A stretch of DNA of 7,000 nt. It comes from Pseudomonadota bacterium (GTDB taxonomy: Bacteria > Pseudomonadota > Alphaproteobacteria > Rhizobiales > Rhizobiaceae). A program made the position numbers and the translations under genes. The notes below the pieces were generated by a model that had not been told where the DNA came from, made no database searches, and saw only the letters and a program-made list of their open reading frames with translations. Below are positions 1-6,389 of this stretch, in pieces. The stretch covers positions 1 through 7,000 of the forward strand of contig JAEZXF010000221.1 of assembly GCA_023419995.1 (NCBI GenBank), given 5' to 3'. Position 1 is the first letter of the stretch; the number at the start of each line of letters is the position of its first letter.

Positions 1-301
1 CGCCGAGCCCGGGCTAGTTCAGTTAGAACTGCGCGGTGCGGCGGGCCGACTCGGCGACGATGTCCGAAGCCTGGCGCTTCGTGCCGACGAACAGCACGCG
101 GCCGCCACGGGCGACCGTGTCCGACACCTGCTTGAGCGCCTGGTGCAGCAGCGGAACCGTCTGCGACAGGTCGATGACGTGGATGTTGTTGCGGGCGCCG
201 AAGATGTAGGGCGCCATCTTCGGGTTCCAGCGGTGGGTCTGGTGGCCGAAGTGAACACCAGCTTCGAGAAGCTGGCGCATGCTGAAATCAGGCAGAGCCA
301 T
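1..301 (-). CDS. rpsB: 30S ribosomal protein S2, 5' part, interrupted at codon 93 and running off the window
   Basis: S2 binds the small ribosomal subunit and is needed for S1 recruitment and translation initiation. The N-terminus [20 protein letters not shown] and the following [17 protein letters not shown] and [10 protein letters not shown] segments are classic rhizobial S2. The ATG at 301-299 is chosen because AAGGAAG lies just upstream and this is the family's usual N-terminus. An in-frame ATG at 337 has no ribosome site. S2 is normally about 255 aa, so most of the gene lies outside the window. Translation runs 92 codons and then meets TAA (25-23) and, three codons on, TAG (16-14), where the family has the conserved YVNSRWLGG stretch. 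The Asn at codon 95 and Leu-Gly at codons 99-100 still match, so the homology seems to continue through the stops. A working S2 gene cannot carry these. Sequence error near an assembly end is more likely than a true pseudogene, but the window alone cannot decide. Confidence 0.93.
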
Positions 302-426
302 TCGTTTCTTCCTTTCCGGTTTGCCTCCACGGGCCATCGACGGATCGGGCGAGAAGCCCTGCCGCCACCGGAGGTCCCGTCCGGATTTCTCCCGGACGCA
401 TACCCATAAGCCCGTGTGTGGAATGA
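302..426 (-). promoter_or_regulatory. rpsB 5' leader with possible alternative hairpins
   Basis: About 125 nt lie between the predicted transcription start and the rpsB start codon. The sequence shows a perfect 7-bp stem (CGTCCGG/CCGGACG, 378-398, loop of 7). Its second arm (reading on the minus strand) can instead form a 5-bp stem, CCGGA/TCCGG, with the next segment. A smaller GGGC/GCCC hairpin follows. S2 is known to repress its own operon through the leader in gammaproteobacteria. Such control here is inference only, and I do not recognise a named RNA family in this leader. Confidence 0.35.
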
Positions 427-432
427 GCGCGC

Positions 433-461
433 ATATAGAGGGTATGGCCGCAAAACGCAAC
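433..461 (-). promoter_or_regulatory. Predicted housekeeping promoter of rpsB
   Basis: Read on the minus strand, GTTGCG (461-456), a 17-nt spacer and CTATAT (438-433) fit the alphaproteobacterial sigma-70 pattern CTTGAC-N17-CTATAT. The -10 matches fully and the -35 in its TTG core. Transcription would start near position 426. The position between eipB and rpsB fits a strong promoter for a ribosomal protein operon. Confidence 0.6.
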
Positions 462-467
462 CATGCA

Positions 468-479
468 CGCCGCGCGGCG
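468..479. repeat. 12-bp perfect palindrome between eipB and the rpsB promoter
   Basis: CGCCGCGCGGCG is fully self-complementary. It sits 9 nt past the eipB stop codon and 6 nt upstream of the predicted rpsB -35. It could fold only as a 4-bp hairpin with no T-run, so it is a poor intrinsic terminator. A protein-binding site or chance in GC-rich DNA are alternatives. Confidence 0.3.
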
Positions 480-488
480 GAAAGGCGC

Positions 489-1334
489 CTAGCGCGTGCA
501 GCTTTCCGGCGTCTCGAACAGGTCGAGGTCGACTAGCGTGCCGCTCAGCGAGAAATCGCCGTAGTCCATGAGGAGATCGCGCGTCACCCCGTTCTCGTAG
601 AGCTTGAAGCTGATGCGGTAGCTCGGCAGCTCCTCGCCGTCGGCCTCGGCCTCGTCGAGGTCGAAATAGGCGATGTCGACGGGCCTGAACCGGGCCTGGG
701 CCAGCGCGGCCATGGCCTTCAGCTCGGGATCGCCCGAGCCGGCGCTGGCCTCCTTGCCGATGACGACGGTGGTGGTCATCACCTTGTCGGCCGCCTCGGA
801 ACCGTCGAACAGCGTGGTCTCGTAGAAGGTCTCGCCCTTCCGCGCCCTGGCGAGCAGGTCCTTGAGATGATGGGTGGGGAACTGCGTCGCCTCGAGCCGG
901 ACCTCCTTCGCCTCCGGCTTGTCGAGGGAAACGACGGTCCCCTCCTCGCCGGCGCGGGCGACGCCCTTCAGCTCGCTGTTCAGCTCCTTGTCGACGAAGG
1001 AGCGGGTCACGAAGCTGAAGCTCCTGCCCTCGGCGTCCTCGTAGGAGCTGGTCTGCTGGTCGGTGAGGCGCGAGGCCTCGTCGGTGTCGATGCGGGTCAC
1101 GAAGCGGAAGGTGACGGTGTAGCCGTCGCAGGCGGAGCCCGCGAACTCGTAGACCATGCGGCCGGACAGTCCGGTGATGCCCGAGCGGTCGGAGGCGTTG
1201 TCGAGCGCCAGGTCGTAGACGGCGCGATGCGGCACCAGCGCCCCTGCCCCCGCCTCGGCGGACGTGGCCGCATAGGGCGAGGCGAGTGCGAGGAAAAAGG
1301 ACAGGCTGGCAGGCAGCGCAAGGCGCATCGGCAT
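489..1334 (-). CDS. eipB: EipB-family (DUF1849) periplasmic cell envelope integrity protein
   Basis: EipB is a periplasmic beta-spiral protein described in Brucella, where it supports envelope integrity under detergent and antibiotic stress. The 281-aa product has a Sec signal peptide (basic start, hydrophobic [14 protein letters not shown], likely cleavage near ATSA-EA at residue 26). The family core follows: PHRAVYDL (35-42), [14 protein letters not shown] (51-64), SYED..GRSFSF (98-108), and [13 protein letters not shown] near the C-terminus. The two family cysteines are present at residue 69 (GSAC) and residue 279 (ESC), consistent with the long-range disulfide known in the family. The ATG at 1334 is chosen because GGAG lies just upstream and the numbering places the first cysteine at 69. 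An ATG two codons later (1328) is nearly as good. The gene is divergent from ridA and sits upstream of rpsB, which has its own promoter. Length is normal for the family. Confidence 0.88.
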   Translation of the reverse strand: MPMRLALPASLSFFLALASPYAATSAEAGAGALVPHRAVYDLALDNASDRSGITGLSGRMVYEFAGSACDGYTVTFRFVTRIDTDEASRLTDQQTSSYEDAEGRSFSFVTRSFVDKELNSELKGVARAGEEGTVVSLDKPEAKEVRLEATQFPTHHLKDLLARARKGETFYETTLFDGSEAADKVMTTTVVIGKEASAGSGDPELKAMAALAQARFRPVDIAYFDLDEAEADGEELPSYRISFKLYENGVTRDLLMDYGDFSLSGTLVDLDLFETPESCTR

Positions 1335-1344
1335 CGATCTCCGG

Positions 1345-1357
1345 GCGGCAATGCCGC
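1345..1357. repeat. 13-bp dyad in the eipB/ridA divergent region
   Basis: GCGGCA-A-TGCCGC is a perfect inverted repeat with a one-base centre. It lies directly upstream of the eipB ribosome site, in the 116-nt gap between eipB and the divergent ridA. The geometry suits a dimeric regulator better than an RNA hairpin. A function is inference; short GC dyads also occur by chance. Confidence 0.3.
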
Positions 1358-1385
1358 AATCTCTATTCACCACAGGGAGCATTCG

Positions 1386-1401
1386 TGGCAGAAGCGTGGC
1401 A
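1386..1401 (+). promoter_or_regulatory. Weak sigma-54-like -24/-12 element upstream of the ridA gene
   Basis: TGGCAGAAGCGTGGCA has GG and GC separated by 10 nt, the invariant spacing of the TGGCACG-N4-TTGC pattern. Three other consensus positions do not match. It lies about 50 nt upstream of the ridA start. No convincing sigma-70 promoter is visible in the gap. The same stretch can be read as a direct repeat of GTGGCA. Confidence 0.22.
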
Positions 1402-1450
1402 TATCCGCGCGGCCTGTTTCCCCCCCGCGCATCAGCATAAGGAATAGAAC

Positions 1451-1915
1451 ATGGGCGATACAATCCAAAAACGCCTCGCCGCGCTCGGCGTCACGCTTCC
1501 CGCCGCCGCCGCGCCGGCCGCGAACTACGTGCCGTTCGCGCAGTCGGGCAACATCCTCTTCGTCTCGGGACAGCTTCCCTTCTCGGACGGCAAGCTGGCG
1601 GCGACCGGCCTGCTCGGCCGCGACCTCGACACCGTCGCCGGCAAGGAGATGGCGCGGCACTGCGCCATCAACATCCTCGCCCAGCTCCAGGCCGCGACCG
1701 GTGACCTCGAGCGGGTGGCCCGGCTGGTCAAGATCTCCATCTTCGTCGCCTCCACCCCCGACTTCACCGAGCAGCATCTGGTGGGCAACGGCGCATCCGA
1801 CTTCCTGGCCGAGGTGCTCGGCGAACGGGGCCGGCACGCCCGCGCAGCCGTGGGCGTGGCCGTGCTGCCGCTCAACGCGCCGGTCGAGATCGAAGCCATC
1901 GCCGAGATCGCCTAG
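1451..1915 (+). CDS. RidA (YjgF/YER057c/UK114) family protein
   Basis: RidA-type proteins hydrolyse reactive enamine/imine intermediates released by PLP enzymes; other subgroups have different or unknown roles. They form cytosolic trimers with the active site at subunit interfaces. The 154-aa product shows the family pattern: LFVSGQLPF (36-44), a central helix with NILAQLQAATGDLERVARLVKISIFV (74-99), and ARAAVGVAVLP..APVEIEAIAEIA at the C-terminus. Arg131 aligns with the carboxylate-binding Arg of active RidA, and Glu148 with the conserved Glu of the VEIEAIA motif. At 154 aa it is longer than canonical RidA (about 128), with an N-terminal lead (QKRLAALGVTLP) typical of the UK114-like_1 subgroup, so deaminase activity is not assured. 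The ATG at 1451 follows AAGGAA with a 6-nt spacer. The gene heads a plus-strand run; the next gene starts 3 nt after its stop. Confidence 0.9.
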   Translation: MGDTIQKRLAALGVTLPAAAAPAANYVPFAQSGNILFVSGQLPFSDGKLAATGLLGRDLDTVAGKEMARHCAINILAQLQAATGDLERVARLVKISIFVASTPDFTEQHLVGNGASDFLAEVLGERGRHARAAVGVAVLPLNAPVEIEAIAEIA

Positions 1916-1918
1916 GCC

Positions 1919-2644
1919 ATGGCCGACGTTTCCTGGCTCGCCCGGCGCCCGATCGCGCATCGCGGCTATCACGACCTGAACCGCGTCCGCTGGGAAAACA
2001 CGCTGTCGGCCTTCGACGCCGCGATCGAGCGCGACTACGCCATCGAATGCGACGTGCATCTGTCGGCCGACGGCGTGCCGGTGGTGTTCCACGATTCGGT
2101 GCTGAACCGGCTCGCGGGACGCGACGGCTTCGTCCACGACCTGACGGCGGCCGAGCTGACGCAGTTGAGGGTCGGCGGCACCGACGACCACGTCCCGACG
2201 CTGGCCGAGATGCTGGCGCGGGTGCGCGGCCGCGTGCCGCTCGTCATCGAGCTCAAGGGCGCGGAAGGCAAGGACGCCCAAGGCAAGGACGAGGGACTGG
2301 TGGCCGCCGTCGCGCGGACGCTGGAAGGCTACCGGGGCGAGGCCGCGATCATGTCGTTCGACCATTGGCTGGTGCGCCGCTTCGCCGAGGACGCGCCGGG
2401 CATCCCCGCCGGCCTGACGGCGGAGAAGCGCACGGTCGCCGCGCTCGAGGCCCATTTCTCGATGCTGGCGCACCCGATCTCCTTCGTCTCGTTCAGCGTC
2501 GCCGACCTGCCGAACCCGTTCGTCTCGTTCGTGCGCGAGAAGCTGGCGATGCCGGTCATCACCTGGACGGTGCGCAACGAGGAAGCCAGGGCGGCGACCT
2601 TCGCCCATGCGGACCAGATGACCTTCGAAGGTTTCGAGGCCTGA
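1919..2644 (+). CDS. Glycerophosphodiester phosphodiesterase (GDPD/UgpQ-like)
   Basis: GDPD enzymes hydrolyse glycerophosphodiesters, the deacylated phospholipid headgroups, to glycerol-3-phosphate and an alcohol, in a metal-dependent TIM barrel. Family motifs are present in order: IAHRG (His14, Arg15), EN (26-27), ECDVHLSADGVPVVFHD (Glu43, Asp45, His58), PTLAEML (93-99), and IELKG (Glu111, Lys113). His14 and His58 are the expected acid/base pair, and Glu43, Asp45 and Glu111 the metal ligands. The 241 aa match cytoplasmic UgpQ (about 247), and there is no signal peptide, so it should act in the cytosol. A duplicated 5-residue unit (EGKDA then QGKDE) follows the IELKG strand. Start ATG 1919 lies 3 nt after the ridA stop with no clear ribosome site, pointing to translational coupling. 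The substrate cannot be read from sequence. Confidence 0.93.
   Translation: MADVSWLARRPIAHRGYHDLNRVRWENTLSAFDAAIERDYAIECDVHLSADGVPVVFHDSVLNRLAGRDGFVHDLTAAELTQLRVGGTDDHVPTLAEMLARVRGRVPLVIELKGAEGKDAQGKDEGLVAAVARTLEGYRGEAAIMSFDHWLVRRFAEDAPGIPAGLTAEKRTVAALEAHFSMLAHPISFVSFSVADLPNPFVSFVREKLAMPVITWTVRNEEARAATFAHADQMTFEGFEA
2265..2291 (+). repeat. In-frame 15-nt tandem microduplication inside the GDPD gene
   Basis: AAGGCAAGGACG occurs at 2265-2276 and again at 2280-2291. The 15-nt period adds five residues after the catalytic IELKG strand. The frame is kept and the insert is hydrophilic, so it is probably a tolerated surface loop. Confidence 0.6.
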
Positions 2645-2684
2645 ACGGCTTGCGCGGCGCCGGCGGCGACATATCTGGAGAGCC

Positions 2685-3941
<1,257 letters not shown>

Positions 3942-3997
3942 CGGGCGGAGGCGAGCATCGATGGGCATCGGACATCGGTTGCGGCAGGGCCGCCTCG

Positions 3998-4026
3998 CTT
4001 GGCTCCTTCCCTACTATTCGCTATTG
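3998..4026 (+). promoter_or_regulatory. Predicted promoter of the HIT gene
   Basis: CTTGGC (3998-4003), a 17-nt spacer and CTATTG (4021-4026) match the alphaproteobacterial CTTGAC-N17-CTATAT pattern closely. Transcription would begin near 4033, giving a leader of about 42 nt before the ATG at 4075. It sits in the 133-nt gap after the COG3146 gene, so the HIT gene need not depend on read-through. Confidence 0.5.
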
Positions 4027-4074
4027 CGTAGCTACCACGTTCGTTTCGTCCGCCGTCATTTCCCGGAGCGCTTC

Positions 4075-4509
4075 ATGACTGCCCGCACCTACGACACCGA
4101 CAACATCTTCGCCCGGATCCTCCGCGGCGAGCTCCCGGCGCACAAGCTCTACGAGGACGACGACACCTTCGCCTTCATGGACATCATGCCGCGCGGCGAC
4201 GGGCACTGCCTCGTCATCCCGAAGAAGCCGGCGCGCAACATCCTCGACGTCGACGCGCAAAGCCTCGCCGCCGTGATGGCAACGACGCAGAAGCTGGCGC
4301 GGGCGGTGGTCGCGGCGTTCTCGGCCGACGGCGTCACCGTGCAGCAGTTCAACGAGCAGGCCGGCGGGCAGGTCGTGTTCCACCTGCACTTCCACGTCAT
4401 CCCGCGCTTCGAGGGCGTCGGCCTCAAGCCGCATTCCGGGAAGATGGAGGACCAGGCCGTGCTGGCCGCCAACGCCCAGAAGATCCGGGACGCGCTCGCC
4501 GCGTCCTGA
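4075..4509 (+). CDS. HIT-family nucleotide hydrolase/transferase (Hint-like)
   Basis: Histidine triad proteins hydrolyse nucleoside phosphoramidates, AMP-lysine or related nucleotide conjugates as cytosolic dimers. The 144-aa product has the full Hint pattern: DNIFARILRGELPAHKLYED (9-28), DIMPRGDGHCLVIPK (36-50), N93 and the AGGQVVFHLHFHVIPR segment. The triad is His103-Leu-His105-Phe-His107-Val-Ile, with His105 the expected nucleophile. Length is typical. The ATG at 4075 is chosen over an in-frame ATG at 3961 because GGAG lies 6 nt upstream, the protein then begins as relatives do, and a promoter candidate lies within the would-be extension. It is the last gene of the plus-strand run and ends 6 nt from the convergent azlD stop, with no visible terminator. 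The physiological substrate is unknown. Confidence 0.93.
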   Translation: MTARTYDTDNIFARILRGELPAHKLYEDDDTFAFMDIMPRGDGHCLVIPKKPARNILDVDAQSLAAVMATTQKLARAVVAAFSADGVTVQQFNEQAGGQVVFHLHFHVIPRFEGVGLKPHSGKMEDQAVLAANAQKIRDALAAS

Positions 4510-4515
4510 GCGAGC

Positions 4516-4875
4516 CTATCCCGAAAAGCCGATGGCGTAGAGGCCGGCCAGCAGGGCGGCCTCGCCCGCCAGGATGCCGAGAAGGACGCTCTTCCTCAGC
4601 GCGAGATAGGCGGCAAAGCCGATGACGACCGAGGCGATGCGCATCCACAGCGGCGCCTCGGCCAGCGCGCCGGAAGGAAAGACGACGAGATTGCCGATGA
4701 CGGCCGCGACCAGCGCCGTCGCCAGCGCGCGGACGGCGACCAGCGCCTCCGAATCCTCGGCCATCCGCCCGCCGAAATAGACGCCGAGGAAGCGGAAGCC
4801 GTCGGTCGCCAGCCACCCGCCGGCGAGGATGAAGAGATAGGGCCACCACCAGGCGTCGATCGCGGAGAAGGTCAC
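4516..4875 (-). CDS. azlD: AzlD-family branched-chain amino acid exporter subunit
   Basis: AzlD is the small membrane subunit that works with AzlC (YgaH with YgaZ in E. coli) to export branched-chain amino acids or analogues. The 119-aa product has about four hydrophobic segments (roughly residues 11-24, 44-66, 76-93 and 96-116). It also has AzlD-like features: ILAGGWLATDGFRFLGVYFGGR, a conserved arginine in VAVRALATALVAAVIGNLVVFP, and a Gly/Ala-rich C-terminus. The start is GTG at 4875, preceded by a strong purine-rich ribosome site (GGGGGAGGGCGAGGC). It overlaps the azlC stop by 4 nt (GTGA), a sign of coupled translation and matched subunit amounts. Nothing is truncated. Confidence 0.88.
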   Translation of the reverse strand: MTFSAIDAWWWPYLFILAGGWLATDGFRFLGVYFGGRMAEDSEALVAVRALATALVAAVIGNLVVFPSGALAEAPLWMRIASVVIGFAAYLALRKSVLLGILAGEAALLAGLYAIGFSG

Positions 4876-5633
4876 GCCTCGCCCTCCCCCGCGTGCGGGC
4901 TTCGCCGCAGCAGCCGGTGGATGAGATAGGCGGCCCCGCCGCCGAGCACGCCGGCGGCGAGAAGGTCGAAGCCGGGCAGAAGCACGTGGAAGACCGGCCC
5001 CAGCACGAGGCCGAACACCATGGCGAAATGGCTGGCGGATTCACGCGCCGAACCCCACAGCGAGGTCAGGAAGTAGAGCGGCGTCAGCATCAGCAGGCCG
5101 GCCGACAGGGTCGGCGGCAGGCCGGCGGCGAGCGAATAGACCACGCCCACCACCACCATGTTGACGACGACCAGCGCGCTGCCGAGCCCGCAATACCAGG
5201 CGGTGCGCATCGGCCGCGGCACGGCGCGCATGTGCTCCATCGCCAGCACCCACGAGGTGACGGCGACGAAATGCGACAGGAAGTAGAGCACGACCGGCCG
5301 CGTCTTCTCCGTCCGCAGCTCGGGGACCAGCGACACCACCATCGGCGTCAGCCGCACCGACGACAGGGCGACGGCGAAGGCGGCGGCCGGAAGGCTGGCG
5401 CCGGTCATGATCGCGCCGAGGAGGACGACCTTGGCCGGCAGCGCCCAGACCATGCCGGTCATGAACACCGCCTGCGCCAGCGAGATCCCCGCCTCGCGCG
5501 CCAGCCCGGCGAAGCCGACGAAGGCGCTCATCAGGATCAGCAGCGGCACCGAAAACGAGGTGCGCACGCCACGCAGGAACCAGCGGCGGTAGTCGGATGC
5601 GGCGGCGCGCGTGTCGAGGGCGGGGTCGGCCAT
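4872..5633 (-). CDS. azlC: AzlC-family branched-chain amino acid exporter, large subunit
   Basis: AzlC (YgaZ in E. coli) is the main membrane subunit of the LIV-E type exporter, moving branched-chain amino acids out of the cytoplasm with AzlD. The 253-aa product begins MADPALDTRAAASDYRRWF and then shows the family's FLRGVRTSFSVPLLILMSAFVGFAGLAREAG, AQAVFMTGMVWALPAKVVLLG and ALSSVRLTPMVVSLVPELR segments. Further hydrophobic helices follow, giving roughly seven to eight in all. The start is uncertain. ATG 5633 is chosen because a promoter candidate would start transcription about 2 nt upstream, giving a leaderless message. ATG 5645 and TTG 5669 are in frame but have weak ribosome sites. The gene is divergent from the unknown 5728 gene and overlaps azlD by 4 nt. 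Regulation by an Lrp/AsnC-type protein is common for azl operons, but no regulator gene is in view. Confidence 0.88.
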   Translation of the reverse strand: MADPALDTRAAASDYRRWFLRGVRTSFSVPLLILMSAFVGFAGLAREAGISLAQAVFMTGMVWALPAKVVLLGAIMTGASLPAAAFAVALSSVRLTPMVVSLVPELRTEKTRPVVLYFLSHFVAVTSWVLAMEHMRAVPRPMRTAWYCGLGSALVVVNMVVVGVVYSLAAGLPPTLSAGLLMLTPLYFLTSLWGSARESASHFAMVFGLVLGPVFHVLLPGFDLLAAGVLGGGAAYLIHRLLRRSPHAGEGEA

Positions 5634-5641
5634 TGGCCAGC

Positions 5642-5670
5642 GCATAGCGCGACTGCCCTGTGGCGGCAAG
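5642..5670 (-). promoter_or_regulatory. Predicted azlC promoter placing the start codon at the transcript 5' end
   Basis: On the minus strand, CTTGCC (5670-5665), a 17-nt spacer and CTATGC (5647-5642) resemble CTTGAC-N17-CTATAT. The expected start point near 5635 is within 2-3 nt of the ATG at 5633. That predicts a leaderless or near-leaderless azlC mRNA and would exclude upstream start codons. Confidence 0.4.
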
Positions 5671-5683
5671 CCAGCGGCAAGCC
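5663..5683. repeat. Direct repeat with 11-bp period in the azlC/5728 divergent region
   Basis: GCGGCAAGCC occurs at 5663-5672 and 5674-5683, one helical turn apart. The promoter-proximal copy covers the predicted azlC -35. This arrangement is typical of a regulator binding one DNA face, although a slipped-strand duplication would look the same. Confidence 0.4.
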
Positions 5684-5727
5684 TCCCCGCCTAGAAAGAC
5701 CATTGGGCGCGGCGGAGGAAAGGTCTC

Positions 5728-6339
5728 GTGCAGATCGGCAGTTTCCACACGGCTTCGGCAGCCGGCCCCGGCGCGGCGAAGCCGGCAAGCGATCTTGTCG
5801 CGCGGCGCGAGCAGGTCATCGACAGCCTGCGCGGCACGCGCGAGGACGACAAGGCGCTCGCCAAGGCGAGGCTGGAGCGCGCCAGGCAGTTTCTGGCGAT
5901 GCTGGAACACTGGGGCTTTCCGCCGGACGTCATCGCCCGGCAGGCGGCGAAGCTCGGGGTCGAAACCAGATCCGCGCTGCAGCAATACCTGTCGGCGACG
6001 GACGCCACGGATGCAGGCGCGGTCTCCGCCAATGCCGCCCCGGAGGGCGAACCGCCGCCGTCCGCGACCGTCGATCCGGAGGAGCCGGCCGACGATGCCC
6101 TTCCCGCCGGCAACTTCGCCCGCAGGGCCTATCTGGAGGCGATGGACGGAAGCGGCGAAGCCGGCCGTTTCTCCGCCGAGGATCGCAAGACCATCGCCGA
6201 GTTCGAAGCCGTGCTGCGGGAGACAAGGGCTCTGCTGGAGAAGGCCGAACGGGAGAAGGACAGGATGGACGCCACGGCGGACGGCGAGGATGCCGGGCTC
6301 GCGCCGGTCCACCGGAATCTCGACCCCCGCGCCGGCTGA
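5728..6339 (+). CDS. Hypothetical acidic helical protein, 203 aa
   Basis: I do not recognise the family. The protein begins MQIGSFHTASAAGPGAAKPA (low complexity). A charged helical region follows at about 21-90, with RLERARQFLAMLEHWGFPPDVIARQAAKLGV at its core. Then comes an acidic, Pro/Ala-rich linker (about 91-127), and a second helical, possibly coiled-coil region (about 128-182) with KTIAEFEAVLRETRALLEKAEREKDRM. There is no signal peptide, membrane segment, cysteine or catalytic motif. Coding looks real: third positions are GC-rich, GGAGG lies 9 nt before the GTG start at 5728, and the frame is open for 612 nt. The two-helix layout suggests a protein-interaction or scaffold role, but that is only a guess. 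It is divergent from azlC and convergent with clpA, so it is probably a single-gene unit. Confidence 0.72.
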   Translation: MQIGSFHTASAAGPGAAKPASDLVARREQVIDSLRGTREDDKALAKARLERARQFLAMLEHWGFPPDVIARQAAKLGVETRSALQQYLSATDATDAGAVSANAAPEGEPPPSATVDPEEPADDALPAGNFARRAYLEAMDGSGEAGRFSAEDRKTIAEFEAVLRETRALLEKAEREKDRMDATADGEDAGLAPVHRNLDPRAG

Positions 6340-6345
6340 GGTGCG

Positions 6346-6375
6346 CCGACGGCGTCCAGCGCGGGACGCCGTCGG
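6346..6375. terminator. GC-rich hairpin between convergent genes, candidate bidirectional terminator
   Basis: CCGACGGCGTCC (6346-6357) and GGACGCCGTCGG (6364-6375) form a perfect 12-bp stem with a 6-nt loop, 6 nt after the stop of the 5728 gene and 14 nt beyond the clpA stop. Only a short GTTT follows on the plus strand and no T-run on the minus strand. The stem strength and tail-to-tail position are the main support. Confidence 0.6.
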
Positions 6376-6389
6376 GCGATGTCGTTTGC

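Noticed and set aside
302..460. N-terminal extension of S2 in the open upstream frame
   Set aside because: No relative carries it, the start at 301 has a strong ribosome site, and the region holds the promoter -10 and the leader.
19..1359. Long minus-strand open frame (446 codons) spanning rpsB and eipB
   Set aside because: It lies in another frame of eipB and gives an Arg/Gly/Pro/His-rich product with no family features, a usual artefact of GC-rich DNA. Its C-terminal end is an off-frame reading of rpsB.
867..1979. Plus-strand open frame of 370 codons antisense to eipB and out of frame through ridA
   Set aside because: It conflicts with two well-supported genes, and its second half is a Ser/Pro/Arg-rich off-frame reading.
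3961..4074. 38-residue N-terminal extension of the HIT protein
   Set aside because: HIT proteins start at the later methionine, a ribosome site precedes it, and the extension overlaps a good promoter match.
5041..6312. Minus-strand open frame of 423 codons across azlC and the 5728 gene
   Set aside because: It runs out of frame through azlC and antisense to the gene at 5728, and has low-complexity Arg/Gly-rich composition.
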